From the NCBI GenBank assembly GCA_022478985.1, contig JAKSZP010005659.1, positions 21,010-85,009 of the forward strand: a stretch of 64,000 bases of DNA, written 5' to 3'. The notes below the pieces were generated by a model that made no database searches, was not told the origin of the DNA, and was given only the letters and a program-made list of their open reading frames with translations. The stretch is from Massospora cicadina. Its lineage: Eukaryota > Entomophthoromycota > Entomophthoromycetes > Entomophthorales > Entomophthoraceae. Each line of letters opens with the position of its first letter. Position 1 is the stretch's first letter. Below are positions 35,062 to 47,500 of this stretch, piece after piece. The translations under genes were made by a program, and so were the position numbers.

Positions 35062-35812
35062 TGTTGGACGATTTACAAGTCTGATTATGTAATAAGAGTG
35101 CATTGGTTCATAATACAAGCGAAATTGGCCAATAGACCCTAACTGATTCTTGGTGGAACCCCTAAATTTAGGAAATACTTTAATTAATGTTTCTCAGTTA
35201 AATGACACAAAGTTTTGGGTAGCCAGATTGCAAAGACCATATGGTAGAGTCTGTGGAGTCCGTTTGAGGTTCCTCCCCATTTAATTAACAATCTTAGTTA
35301 AACCACCTACATGGAGATGATCCCCATTTATAGGCTTGGAGGGGATCCCACAAAGTGTAACTATTTTCCCCCCATGGTATTCGACTCAAATATATTAAAA
35401 CCTTACCTCACAGACTTGTCCTACCTACTAGCAATCCTTCATCAGATGTTGTCAAAGCAAAGCGAGTTTTAAGAGCTCCAATAGGTCAAATACTCATATT
35501 CTATATTTTTAGGCTCAAAGCTTAGTTTTTAATTTCCAGCCCATCTTGCTTTGAGCCTCAAGTTACTTTAAGTACTAAACAGTGAGATTGTAGTAAAGTT
35601 TGCTTTCTTACCCCTCAATGCCATTAAGAAATATTGATAAAAATCTATAATTTTTTAATTTTATTAAAAGCTTTCTTATTTTTAATTTAAGTAGTAAATA
35701 TCATCTAAAAACGGTTATTCTAGTAGTTGAGAGTGTAACTTCACCTGCATAAAATTTTTGAAATTCAGGTGCAGACAACACCAGTGAGCATAAGAGAACA
35801 TGAATTACAACA
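35062..35812 (+). repeat. Element C 3' LTR
   Basis: Begins TGTTGGACGATTTACAAG and ends GAATTACAACA at 35812 (751 bp). Matches the 5' LTR apart from the 480-bp insert. Flanks TAACC (before 26817) and TACAC (after 35812) are not a clear TSD. Confidence 0.9.
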
Positions 35813-36583
35813 TACACTAAAGATTGGCTCATCCTGGTCAATAAAGACTACACATTTGGAAAATTTTAAGTTGGTCATCAATATCTAGAGAAGCCTTGGT
35901 AGGTTTATGCTCAATATTATTTCAGAAGACCACATTATGAATTTTAATAATGATGATAAGGACATAGTTCTTTTCATTTTAAGGGATCAGCTGAAGGTTT
36001 TCATTCGATACCTTGGAGTTTTAAAACTTATTCTTTTTCAGTGGCCATGGCATCAAAGGTGACTGGGATGTTGAAATCTTAAAAAAACTATTGGTGGCGC
36101 TTACAGATGACTATAATATTTTGTGGTTGTACCACATCATGAAATAAATAGCTTTTATTTATAAATGAAATCTTAATTATTTAAAAATAGAATACTAAAA
36201 AGACTTTTTGGCACATTATAATACTAGATCTAAATCTTGACTTCAGTATGAGGCCATTTGAATTAGTTGAATACTGGCAAAGTTGCAGCTTATTTGCAAA
36301 CTTTGGACTCAGGGGTACGCACTTGAGGTTTTTTACACCCATTGGTGTACCATTGGAAAGGTTTGTAATAATTGTTATCCTGAAGTTTAGGTATTAGGTA
36401 GTAATTGGATTGTTGTACTTGCTATAGTAGAGATTTTTGCTGGAACTGGACGAAGTGGTGAGGTGAGCAGTTTGGCAGAAACTTTATATCCATACATGGT
36501 GAGAATTACTGGGGTGCTGTAATTTTGGAGCTCTCAGGGGTGCCTCTTAATTCTGAATTTTGAAAAGTTTATGTTGTCACACC
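35813..36583. other. Spacer, nothing recognised
   Basis: AT-rich sequence between element C and LINE 1 with no ORF, LTR or RNA signal I can support. Confidence 0.5.
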
Positions 36584-36694
36584 AAAATTATATGTAATCA
36601 AACTTTTCTCTCTCGCTGCAATCACTTTTGTAACAAATCAAACTCAAGTCAGATTTTAGTTTGATAATCTCACCAAGGAGATTAGTTTGCGCCC

Positions 36695-38039
36695 ATGTCA
36701 GGGAGCAGTTGGGCAAGTAAGGTAAAGGGCACAGGTATTGGCCTCATGACATCTAAAGTTTGCAAATGCCCTGGGGAACATGGAGGAATAGACAAACTTA
36801 ACAAAAAGCCGGCAGTAATCATTTTCCAAGAGATTTTAGATTGGCAAGCGCGATTCAACCAGTACATCAATACGCTGCACTCTCAACCACTTTCATTGGT
36901 GGAACACGGAGTATGGGTATTCCTGGATTTTCAGCAGATGGCGATGTGGGAAAAGTTTTTGTGGAGATGTGCACACTCATTTCCCAGATGTGGTGTACGT
37001 TGCACCTCATTCCATGCCACACGGTTGGCTGGATCTAGGCTTTGAGAGTAAGGAAGTGGCAGATGAAAATGAAACGGTGCACGTTGTAGTAGACCTCCCA
37101 GACAGTCAGCGGGTCATTAAAACTAAGCGCACCCATTGGACAAAATCAAATCAAATTTTTGTAACTTTCAACTTTCTGCCCACTACAGTCAAACGCGCCA
37201 TGCTATAACAACACCTGAAGGCTGGGCTCGCCATATATGGCGAAATAAAATCCTTCAAAATGCAGTGCTTTATACTGATGCCACACCTGTGCACTGGCAA
37301 AGCAATTGCAGTCCTAACCCCAGCTGAGGGGATAGCGCAGGATCTAACCCAAATCCTGCACACCACTTTTGTCACCATTGAGGGGCAAGCCACCCACTCT
37401 TTCAGGGTCACCGTGGAAAGCACACCTCCCATCTGCGCCTTTTTTGATGCGTTTAGCCACAAGGCACACACCTGCCCTTCCAGGGAGGGCATCACATATC
37501 AAGAGCATCCCTCAGAGGCTATGAACACCAGGGAGACCCACTATGAACCAACCGCTGATACAAAGGAGGCCTTCCTGTGGGGAGCACAAGGTTGCTACTT
37601 AGTAGTGCTATCTATATCCACACAAGAGCGGAAGAAGGCCAAACAGGCCCGCAAGGCGGCTGCCAAGGAGGCGGCCAAGCTCGCCTCTGCTATCCCGCCC
37701 TCCCAGCTCCAGGAGGAAATTGAGACTTTTGAAGTGGAAGCAGCTCAAGAATCTCTCAACCAATCAGATTGGGATGCCCAAGCAGATTAGGCCGCCCAAG
37801 CTGAAGCCCCAATGGGCGAGTCAAACTCATTTGACCAATGCGCCCAAGCCTCAATTGGAACTGACTCAGTCTCCAACCTCCAAGCCAAAAATTCAAAAAC
37901 TTTTGTCAGTGCATCAAAAATGCACGCACCACAAAAATCTCATTCTGCAGCGGGGAAACAAAAAGCGAAGGCAAAAGCCAATGTGAACCTAACTGCTAAA
38001 GCTACCCATTCTTCTAACTACATTGCATCACATACCTGA
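36695..38039 (+). pseudogene. LINE 1 ORF1 (nucleic-acid-binding protein)
   Basis: The ATG at 36695 opens MSGSSWASKVKGTG, conserved in copies 2 and 3. ORF1 proteins bind LINE RNA into an RNP. The frame shifts near 36840-36960; the middle part reads VYVAPHSMPHGWLDLGFESKE-like, RWTKSNQIFVTFNFLPTTVKRA and HLCTGKAIAVLTPAEG. The CCHC knuckle CTHCDAFGHKAHACP of the sister copies here reads CAFFDAFSHKAHTCP (about 37435-37480), so its second Cys is lost. The C-terminal part is Lys/Ala-rich (KKAKQARKAAAKEAAKLA) and then polar. Stops at 37207 and 37788 break it. Confidence 0.88.
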
Positions 38040-38114
38040 GGCGCCAAAAAGCACCATGGAAAACAAGAAAAGGATGAAGGGATTGGGTACCCTTCCCCTC
38101 ACACCTAAGGTGCA

Positions 38115-38835
38115 ATGGGGGGAGCCTTTACTTTAAGGATGTTAAACATTTCCAGACTCAAGGCCTCGCCATCCCAGGCTAGGAAACTGAGTTTTTTACA
38201 ACATAATTTACCCGTGGACATCCTGGCCATCCAGGATTCCCACTGTCCACGCAGTTCTGAGGAAACATGGAAATCCATGCTCCTCCCTTCCCTATCCTTC
38301 TGGTCTGAGCACTGTGGAGTGCTTATTAGAAAAAAATTATTTTAAATTTTTATTATCTGAATCCTTCCTTAGTGGCCGCGTCCTCATTGTCAATTTTTCA
38401 TGGGCTGACATAGTGCACGCTATCAACATTTACGCCCTTCCCTGTGCATGAGAACGTCAGAAAATTTTTCTCGTTGGTCAAATCCCTTCTGTTACCCCCT
38501 GACCCTTTCGTCATTGGCAACATGAACTCTTGGTTGAACCCATCCACCAACCGCTGGCCTTCCTCATCTTCCCTGCCACAGGGACATGTAGAACTATGCA
38601 TCCTCAAGGCCACCCTAGGGTTGATTGACATGCTGCCAAGTCATGCTCCACTTCTCAAAAGCATGTTGCGCCCTCACGCCCACAATGACCAGTTGAGGTC
38701 CATGCCCCACATCAACCTTATCCTTGCGCCGTTAAAATTTTGTACCCAAATTTCCCATTTCACCATGACAAAGATAGATTTCTCTGATCACAGATTGGTT
38801 TTGATTTCCTTCCGCATACCCAACCCTGTTGCTTA
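38115..38835 (+). pseudogene. LINE 1 ORF2, APE endonuclease domain
   Basis: The ATG at 38115 opens MGGAFTLRMLNISRLKASPSQ. APE-type blocks follow: LPVDILAIQDSHC (the catalytic Glu is Asp here; copy 2 has QESHC), HAINIYALPC-like, FVIGNMNSWLN (GDMN in copy 3) and FSDHRLVLISFR (SDH, near 38780). This domain nicks target DNA to start target-primed reverse transcription. Stops at 38341 and frame changes make it inactive. Confidence 0.9.
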
Positions 38836-39379
38836 GGCTCCAAATTGGTGCAAACTCCGCCTAGCCAAAATTGCGTTGCCATGATTTTCCTCATGGATGG
38901 AATCTGCGACCACAGCTCCAGGAGTTTATTGCTGTTTTTGTGCTAATCCCAATTTCCACCTGGTCTGCCTTCAAAGCGGACACAATCCGCCAGGCTCACC
39001 CATCTGTCCTCCCGACGTTCACAATCTGCCTCCGCAGTTATCTCGCGCGCTCTGGCAGAGCTGGCCCACCTGAAGTCCAACGTCCCAGCCAAGGACTACA
39101 GCCCTGCTTGGGGCTGCAAGTGGGTGGAAGTAGCTGCCCACCTCAACATGCTAAGTGGCAACACAAGCATCAGGTTTGTGTTCAGTACAGAGCTAAACAT
39201 ATCACAGCGGGTGACATGTGCTCCAATTATTTTTTTAATAATCCTTTGCACCGCGCCAGAGCTTGGCCTGCACACAGGTGCAAAGGCCAGACAATTACAT
39301 AGTGGATACGCCAGCTGAAGTGGCAGTTGACATACAAAACTATTACTCCAAATTACTGATCTGACTCAATTCCGCCAGC

Positions 39380-40305
39380 CAAAATGGCGAATTTTCTTGA
39401 TAGCGCACACATCCGCACCATTTCCCATTTCCCAGAGTTGATAAATTTGATTACTCCAGATGAACTCTGGTCCGCCATCCGCGGTGCACCAAATAGGAAA
39501 TGCCCTGGCCCTGATGGCATTCCTAATGAGTTCTATAAGAATTACTTCAAATATTTATCCCCACTGTTGCTTACCTCTCTTAACCAGAGCCTTTTGGAAA
39601 CGCGCCTCCTAACAGGAGGGCAAGAGGCCTACATCATTACGCTCTTCAAGAAAGGGATAAGCTAGACCTAGCCAACTGGCGCCCCATTTCTCTAAAAAAC
39701 ACTGACACAATTATTTTGACTAAAATAATGGCTAACCGTCTAGGGATTGTTGCCTCTGCTACCATCTCCCCAGAACAATTCGGTTTCTTACCCAGAAGGT
39801 CAATTTGGGACAACATGCACACTGTAGCCAACGCCTGTCAGTCCACGGCCTCTGGTGCACTTGTATTTTTAGACCAGCAGAAGGCCTATGATAGAGTAAA
39901 CTGGGAATACCTCAGGGCCTGCCTCCACAAATTCCGCCTACCCCCTCGCTTCATCAGTTGGGTGATGCTTTGATGAAATCTGCCGCAATGGCTGTGCGTG
40001 GCCCTGGCTTTCTCACGGACATAGTCCGCCCTCAAAGGGGCCTACGCCAAGGGGACCCCTAGCCCACTCTTATATAACTTCAGCCTGGACCCACTCCTTT
40101 GCAATGTGAATGCCCGCCTTGCTGGGGTCCAAGTGCAAGGCCAAGCCCCAGTCAGAAATGTTGGCGTTTGCTGATGACTGTGTGGTTGGGGTGTCTAACA
40201 ATCATGTTGCACGCACGCTTGAAGCTCTTATCCAGGTTTACTCCCGGGTAAGTAATGCTGCACTCAACACCTCCAAAACCAAAATCATTCTCCTTGGTTG
40301 GTAAT
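39380..40305 (+). pseudogene. LINE 1 ORF2, reverse transcriptase domain
   Basis: RT blocks in order: CPGPDGIPNEFYKNYFKYLSP, EAYIITLFKKG, LANWRPISLKNTDTIILTKI, PEQFGFLPRRSIWDNMHTVA, ALVFLDQQKAYDRVNWEYLR, SPLLYNFSLDPLL, and the catalytic FADD at 40167-40178 (LAFADDCVVGVSNN). Three frames are needed between 39384 and 40304. The catalytic residues are intact. The block style is L1/Tx1 clade. Confidence 0.93.
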
Positions 40306-41864
40306 AAACCCGCTGGGCCTCACCGCCCTGTTTCCAGTCCACCCCGTCTGCTAGCACGCGCGCTTGCTTTCCCCGCCCATCCCACACTGCCCCACTTGTG
40401 CTCCCTTTTGTGCCACGCCCTACCATAGGGCCTGTCCGCCATATGGGCGTGTGGGTAGAGGCAGGCGGGTATGCCTCAGCAGTAATGGAAAGTTGTATTC
40501 TAGACAATGTGATGAAGCGTATCGCCTCCCTCAGAGCCCACCCTACTTCCCTTACTGGCAGGGTTGTACTAGCCAACCTTTGCTTTTCTCCAAAGTTTGG
40601 TTTGGGGCCCAAGCCATCGCCTTCTCCCCAGGTTTCTTCAAGTCACTATATGCCCGTCTGCAAGGGTGGCTTTGGTTGGTCCGCTCACCGCCAGTGTGAC
40701 TAGAGGTTTTGTTTGGCCCTCGCCATAGTGGAGGCATGGGCCTGCTCAACTTTAAGGCCCATGCTGCAAAAATCCTGGGCACCTGGATCGCTGCTGTTAC
40801 CATCCCTACCCTTCTGGCCCAACACTGGTCCTGCGCGGCCCGCTCCAACTTCTCCTGCACCCTGGGCCTTACCAATCCGTCACACCCTCACTCTTTGATG
40901 AAGTATCTGGCTTCCCATCCTTTGGCCGCAGGTCCTCATGGAACTGCACCCCACTTCAAACGAATCCTCCTCTAAATGCGGAGCAATGAGTGGAGAATTT
41001 GTATCTGTGGACACACTTCCCAGAGGGGGCGCCCCTCTCCTCAGTTCACACAGGAGATACAGGGTCTACCCATTCTGGACAGCTTGATACCCGCGAGGCC
41101 CCATATCTTGTCCAAGGTGGACTACCTGGACATGATGGACATCCTTTATTCCCTTGAATCCCATAAAACGATTTGTAAATACGCCCACCACCCTTTTCTG
41201 CAGCATCATATCCAATCCCACATGTGGCGCTGCTTGAGGCGGATGTACTGCACTGCTGAGCGCTCTAACGCTTTGCACTCATCCTGTGTCATGTGTGGCC
41301 AGTATGGAACGCTGTTTCACCGCCTGAGGAAGTGACCTACATCTAAAGCGATCTGGCTTGAGGTGCAACGTCTGCTTTGCCAGGATCAAGCACATCCCTT
41401 CAGTTTGTCTAGGGATATGTTTGCTTTATCTATAATCTACCCTCTTACACCCTCCCTCTGTGCTTTGGTGGTCACAATCGCCATGTGAACTATTCACACT
41501 ATTGTCTTGGATGCCATTGCAGGCTCCACCCCCACCCTTCCAGAAGCTGTCCGCCAGTTCCAGTTGCACTTAGTGGACCACTTCAAGCATGGATGTTTGG
41601 TTACCTCCCGCCACATCGCCGTCAGTTGGTCTCCTCCTGGTTCCCATTCTGGTTCATCACATCTGACCCCTTCCTCCACACGTGCTCAATCTTGGCTCTG
41701 GCCCCTATACTCGTTCCCCCTCCTCCCAGTAGTGGCGTTCCCGCTGGCAACAGGAGACAGCATTAGCTTATCTGGGGTGCCCCCTATTACTGGGTTTCAT
41801 TTTCCTCATGTCTTATCAGAAGTGTCCGTCCCCTGGTCAGCCATCCCCACAATAAATATGTATA
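40306..41864 (+). pseudogene. LINE 1 ORF2, thumb and C-terminal zinc finger
   Basis: Downstream of RT: HMGVWVEAGGYASAVMESCI, FKAHAAKILGTWIAA, MKYLASHPLAAGPHGT and a C-terminal zinc finger. The finger reads CVMCGQYGTLFHRLRK then a stop (about 41285-41335); copies 2 and 3 have CX2CX7HX4C with the last Cys present, so here TGC has become TGA. A Pro/Ser-rich tail follows to the 3' end. Confidence 0.85.
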
Positions 41865-41883
41865 AAAATTATATGTAATCAAA

Positions 41884-43243
41884 TAAGAACGCTCAGCATT
41901 GGTTATTCAATTTTTATTAGCTTTGATTGTTACTGCATATGGTGAAATTATCATTGGCAACGTATCCCACCAAAGTTGGTACCTGAGGTTGGCAATGTAC
42001 GCCTTTGTGTCCCTTAGTGCGACCTAGACATGGAGAGAAGGCTAGAGTTATTCAAGGTCAATGGTTTTAAAGTTAAGGATGTAAATCAACAGTGGGTTGT
42101 AGCTAGAAACTGACTGTGGGCACTGCTCTTGTCAAAGCTTGCTTCCAACTTCTAGCTCCCATCTTAAGCCATTTTGAACGCTGACATGAAAATTATGCCC
42201 ATATTCAGAGTAAAATTCTAGAACGGCCATACAGAATTATCTGGTCAAGCTTTGAACAAGCTAAGGAGATAGAAGTTTTTGTATTGAGTGGGGTAAGTAT
42301 AGGTGAGCCTGCTAACATTATTTATAATATATTTTTTTGTTATACGTGGGACTTAAGAGCTTGGTTGCCAAGTATAATGGATACTCAAGTCAATTAGGAA
42401 TTATGAGGCTGGGTCCTCAATAGGTATGATTTTAATGTATGTATAGAAAAGCTCAGTTTCAAGCATGATATGGTGGCTAAAACTATTAGATAGAATTTAA
42501 AAAGCTAGATTTACATCAGCTGATTAATTTGGATCCTTGACATATAGAGGGGTGTCATGATTAGGATGTTTAGTTGCTTTCTAGTGGCAACTTTTCAAAA
42601 TCATCTCAAGTCATTGAGGATGGTTCAGGTTATAACACTTTTTTGTCAATGGTATAATATAAACTATTATTATAGTTTAATTATAATTATATAAAATGTT
42701 GTAAAATAATCAAACTAGAAAGTAATGCTATTTGGTTGCAAGGTCCCTCAATTTGGCTGTCCAAGAAAATTGTTAATTTTAGGTGGCAATAGGTTATTTT
42801 AAATTTTCAGGTAAGGTATTTAGCTAATCTTGTACTTGTAATTTGTTGGAATAGCCAGAGACTTTAATAAAAACATTTTTATATGCTCAATTAGCATATA
42901 ATCTATAAAATGGAGAGTAGCACTGGAAAGTTTATTTCAATAAAATATACTTTAAATTGCTCTATTATTTTCAAGTCTTTTTCATATATGCAGGGATTCT
43001 TGTCCAAAAACTTAGACTGGAGCAAGGCTTATTCTCCTGTGGTAAATCAGCGTCTATTAGAAGTGCAATATTTTTGGCAGAGTCTCATTTAGGGAAATGG
43101 TTTTGTTGGAAGCGTTCAAGGTTCATTTTAAGTTTGGTGATAACACTCATCATTCCATATATGCCAAATTCAAATAGTTTGTTAGCTAATTGGAAATCAT
43201 TGTTGGACTTGAGCTCCTCAGTATAGAACCATTCTAAAGCTTC
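41884..43243. other. Spacer, nothing recognised
   Basis: Sequence between LINE 1 and element F. Short ORFs at 42910-43092 and 42957-43226 overlap each other and show no family features. No LTR pair or RNA gene seen. Confidence 0.5.
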
Positions 43244-43248
43244 CTCAG

Positions 43249-43750
43249 TCTCAGCGTAACAGTCCTCATGACAGACACCAAAGTTCAAATATGATATTGA
43301 AGCTGTAAACTAGCGGAGAAGTTAAAAAAAGTTGAGCGAATATAAACTACTTTAGTGAGTTAAAAAGCATCATTATTTATAGGGCGTGTGCAGACGTGGT
43401 GCCTACCACCTAGTGCTAAAAAAGTGGGACGTTATGCCTCAGGAAACTTCTTGGCCCAGTACAATCAGGATCTTTCACTACCTTTTGGATCAACTTACTG
43501 GGTAGCACCCTCATTGTTCTGCATTTTCCTCATGACTGCAGCTGTGGGGACTGCGCATTCAATATTGGGAAGTGGGGATGGGATTTCTGAAGGCGTCTTT
43601 ATGAAACCTCGTGAAAATTATGATTCCTAATTGAATCTCATATAGGTGCCTTTAGAGTAAGGTTCCATTCACGCTGGCTTGAGAGTCAATTTATCAAGGC
43701 TTGATTCAGGAGTAGGGATTTTGACTTGCTCATCATCTCAAATCCTAAAA
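43249..43750 (-). repeat. Element F 3' LTR
   Basis: Aligns with 52452-52922. On the minus strand the 5' edge (43750) follows a polypurine tract at once, so this is the 3' LTR. The start reads TTTTTAGGATTTGAG against TGTCAGGATTCGAG in the other copy. The outer end is flanked by CTCAG at 43244-43248, or at 43250-43254 if the LTR ends six bases earlier. Confidence 0.88.
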
Positions 43751-43761
43751 ACTCCCCCTCA
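43751..43761 (-). promoter_or_regulatory. Element F polypurine tract
   Basis: On the minus strand TTGAGGGGGAG directly precedes the 3' LTR start. It fixes the orientation of element F. Confidence 0.8.
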
Positions 43762-44486
43762 AGATCCTGTCAGAGGGGGGTATAGGGCAAAGAATTCGTC
43801 CATATATACAGTTCACCACTGTCTCCTGATTGACATTGGCAATGGAGTACTTTGAGTTCATTTATGAAAGAACTTATAAGGTCTAGACTAAATAACGTCG
43901 AGCTTGTTCTGTCAGGCTCCAGATTGATGGTGATATAAGAGAATGAGTCACCTAGTTGAAAATTGGTAAGGAGGGTTGACCAAAATTAAATCAGCATGTC
44001 TCCATTTCTGTGGTGGTGACAATGACCTACTTGACTAGGATTAAAGCCGGACAATCTCATTTGCTAAGGCCCTCATAGTTAAATTGGTGTTCTCAGGTAT
44101 GGAGGTATCAAGAAGGGGATGGACACTACTTGGTAGGTGGAGAGCACGTCCATTTAGAACTTTAAAGGGGACATCTTGATGTTTCAATGGTATCTTATAT
44201 GGTAATCAAGCAACCTTCTGGGTAAATAAAGAAGTCAGCGAACAGGGTCAGATGCGGCCATCTTCCACAAAATAGAGATTAAAGTTCTGTTAGCACGCTT
44301 CACAACCCCATTGGTCAATGGGTTGTAAGGTGTGGTAAGACTCTAGTTAGTTCCAAAAAGTGAAGTTAGTCCTTGGACTATCTGTGTGGCGAAATTCAAC
44401 CCATTGTCTGAAAGTAAAGGTTGTGTACATCCATGCTGGGTGAAAACGGATTTAATTTTAAATAGAATCATGGCCTTAGCAGTGGC
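43762..44486 (-). pseudogene. Element F integrase, C-terminal half
   Basis: Minus strand from 44486: VHTATAKAMILFKIKSVFTQ, HGCTQPLLSDNGLNFATQIV (second catalytic Asp intact), TTPYNPLTNGVVKRANRTLI (the Glu expected before RANR reads Lys), then decaying post-core sequence to LEPDRTSSTLFS. The N-terminal half continues at 49801, on the other side of LINE 2. Confidence 0.88.
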
Positions 44487-44504
44487 AGTGTGGACAAATA
44501 TTTA

Positions 44505-44530
44505 AATTTAAATTTAAATTTAAATTTATT
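44505..44530 (-). repeat. AAATTT repeat tail of LINE 2
   Basis: Four or more AAATTT units sit between the LINE's AATAAA and its TSD. Copies 1 and 3 have short non-repetitive AT stretches at the same place. Confidence 0.8.
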
Positions 44531-44589
44531 GCGGGGAAGGCTGACCATGGTACGGACACTTCTGAATATGACTCAGAAGAGACAAAACT

Positions 44590-47500
44590 TAGTACCAGGG
44601 GAGGCACCCCCAGAGAAGCGATGCTATCTCTTGTTGCCAGCGGGAACGCCACTTATGGGGAGGGGGAGGAAATGAGTGAAGGGGCCATAGCCACAATTGA
44701 GCACGTGTGGAGGAAGGGGTCTGATTTGATGAACCAGACTGGGAACCAGGAGGAGACCAGCTGTCGGTGACGCGGTGGGAGATATCCAAACATCCACGCT
44801 TGAAAGTGGTCCACCAAATGAGACTGGAATCTGTGGACAGCTTCTGGGAGGGTGGGGATAAAGCCAGAGATGGCATTCAAGACAATCGTGTGGATAGTCC
44901 ACATGGCGATTGCAACCACCAGAGCATGGAGGGAGGGCAGAAGGGGGGAGGCCATTGATGAAGCAAACATATCTCTTGACAGACTGAAGGGATGCGTTTG
45001 ATCCTGGCCTAGCAGACGTTGGACTTCGCGCCATATCACTTTGGAGGTGGGGCACTTCTCCAGGCGGTGGAACAGCGTTCCATGCTGGCCACACACGACA
45101 CAGGATGAGTGAAAATTATTAGAGCGCTCAGCTGTACGATACACCTAACTCAGGCAGCGCCACACATGGGAGCGGACTTGAGGCTGCAACAGAGGATGGT
45201 GTGCGTATTTACAGATAGTCTTTTGGGTCTCAGTGGAATAAGGGATGTCCATCATGTCCAGGTAGTCCACCCTGGATAGGACTTGGGGTCGAATGGGGAT
45301 CACGCCATCATGGATGGGTAGCCCCTGTACCTCTTGTGTGAACTGAGGAGAGAGGCCTCTTTGGGTTGTATGTCCACTAATACGAATTCTCCACTCTGCG
45401 CTTCACATGGAGAGTAGGATTCATTTGTAGTGGGTTTTCGTCCCATGAGGACTTGTGGCCGATGTGTGTGATGCGAGGTAATTCATCAGGGAGTGGGGGT
45501 TTGATGGATTGTTGAGGCCCAAGGCTTGGGAGAAGTTGGAGTGGGCCGCGCGGGACCAGTGTTGGGATGGGAGTGTAGGAGCGGTGATGGCCGCGATCCA
45601 GGTGCCCAGGATCTTGGCAGCATGGGCTTTGAAGTCAAGCAGGCCCATGCCACCTTGATGATGAGGGCCAAACATGACCTCTAGCCGTACTGGTAGAGGG
45701 CGGCCTGACCAAAGCCATCTTTACAGCAAAGCATACAGGGATTTGAAGAAGCTTGGGGAGAAGGGGATGGCGTGGGCTCCGAACCAGACTTTGGATAGGA
45801 GCATAGAGTTGGCAAGAACAACCCTGCCAGTGAGGGTAGTAGGGTGGGCTCTGAGAGAGGCTATTCGCTTCGTCACATTGTCCAGTATACGGCACTCCAT
45901 TACTGCTGACGCGTATCCGCCTGCCTCCATCCCACGCCCAGATGGCGTACCGGTCCTATGGTAGGACGTGGCACAAAGGGGAGCACCAGTGGCGCGGTGT
46001 GTGTTGAGTTAGTAAGGCGTGGACGTGGGCGAGCAGATGGGCTGGGTTGGGAACTACTTGCTGGGGCCCAGCAGTTCTGAAACTGACCAAGGAGGATGAT
46101 TTCAGTTTTGGAGGCGTTCAGTGCTGCGTTGCTTACCCGGGAATATTCCTGGATGAGGGCTTCAAGCGCGCGTGCATCTTTATTATTAGACACCCCCACC
46201 ACGCAATCATCTGCAAATGCCATCATCTTGACTGGGGTTTGGCCTGGCACATGGACCCCAGTGAGGTGGGCATTCACATTTCGCAGTAGTGGGTCACGGC
46301 TGAAGTTGTATAAGAGTGAGCTGAGGGGGTCCCCTTGTCGCAGGCCCCTTTGAGGGCGGACTACTTCCGTTAGGAAGCCTGGGCCACGCACTGCCATTGT
46401 CGCAGATTCTGTGAGCAGCATCACCCAGTTTATGAAGCGGGGGGTAGGCGGAATTGATGGAGGCAGGCCCTTAGGTATTCCCAGTTTACTCTATCATAAG
46501 CCTTTTGTTGGTCCAAGAACACAAGTGCCCCAGAGGCTGTGGACTGACACACATTAGCCACAGAGTGCACGTTATCCCAAATCGACCTTCTGGGGATGAA
46601 ACCAAATTGTTCTGGGGAGATGGTGGCAGATGCTACAGTCCCTAAACGGTTAGCCATGATTTTGGTTAAAATTTTGGTGTCTGTGTTTGTTAGAGAAATG
46701 GGGCGCCAGTTGGCTAAGTCAAGCCTATCCCCTTTTTGAAGAGTGTGACAGTAAAGGCCTCATGTCCTCCTGGTAGGAGGCGCGTTTCCAACAGGCTTTG
46801 GTTGAGTGAGGCTAGCAGCAATGGGGATATATATTTAAAATATTTTTTGTAGAACTCATATGGAATGCCATCTGGGTCTGGGCATTTTTGGTTTGGCGCA
46901 CCACGAATGGCTGTCCATAATTTGTTTAAAGTAATTAAATTTATTATTTCCGGGTATCAGAAAATGGTGCAGATATGAGCTCAGTTGAGAAATTCCGCCA
47001 TTTTGGCTGGCTGAATTGGTTCAGCTCAGTATAACTCGGAGTAATATCTTTGCATTTTGATTGCCACTTTGGCCGGTGTGTCCGCAATGGAATTATCCAA
47101 TCTTCACACCTGTGTGCAGGCCACGCTCTGGCGTGGTGCTTAAATTTTTAAAAGAAGTATGCGGTGCACTTGCCACCTTTAGTGATGCGTGTGGCCCTGT
47201 ATTGGACACAAACCTGATGTTTGTGTTGCCTTTCAAGTGCGTTGAGGTGGGCGGCTGCCTCCGCCCACTTCCGGCCCCATGCAGGGCTGTATCCTGTGGC
47301 TGGAATGATGGACTCCAAGTGGGCCAATTCTGCCAGCGCGCACGAGATAACCGCTGATGTGGCTCATGAGCATCTGGAGGAGAGATGGTGATAGTGGCGG
47401 ATGGTGTCTTCGCTGAAAGTTGCCCATGTGGAAATGGGGTCCGTGCAAAATGGTGCAACAAACAATTTTTGCCAAAGTTGCCTCTTCAACCCACGTGGAA

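Larger units (their letters stand above)
36584..41883 (+). mobile_element. LINE copy 1, full length, L1-like
   Basis: The element (36603-41864) is flanked by perfect 19-bp duplications AAAATTATATGTAATCAAA at 36584-36602 and 41865-41883. Its 5' end (CTTTTCTCTCTCGCTGCAATC) and 3' end (CCCCACAATAAATATG) match copies 2 and 3. It carries ORF1 and ORF2 as annotated below. The RT blocks GPDGIPNEFYK, NWRPISL-NTD and IMANRL are L1/Tx1-like. There is no poly(A) tail; a short AT-rich stretch follows AATAAA. Confidence 0.95.
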
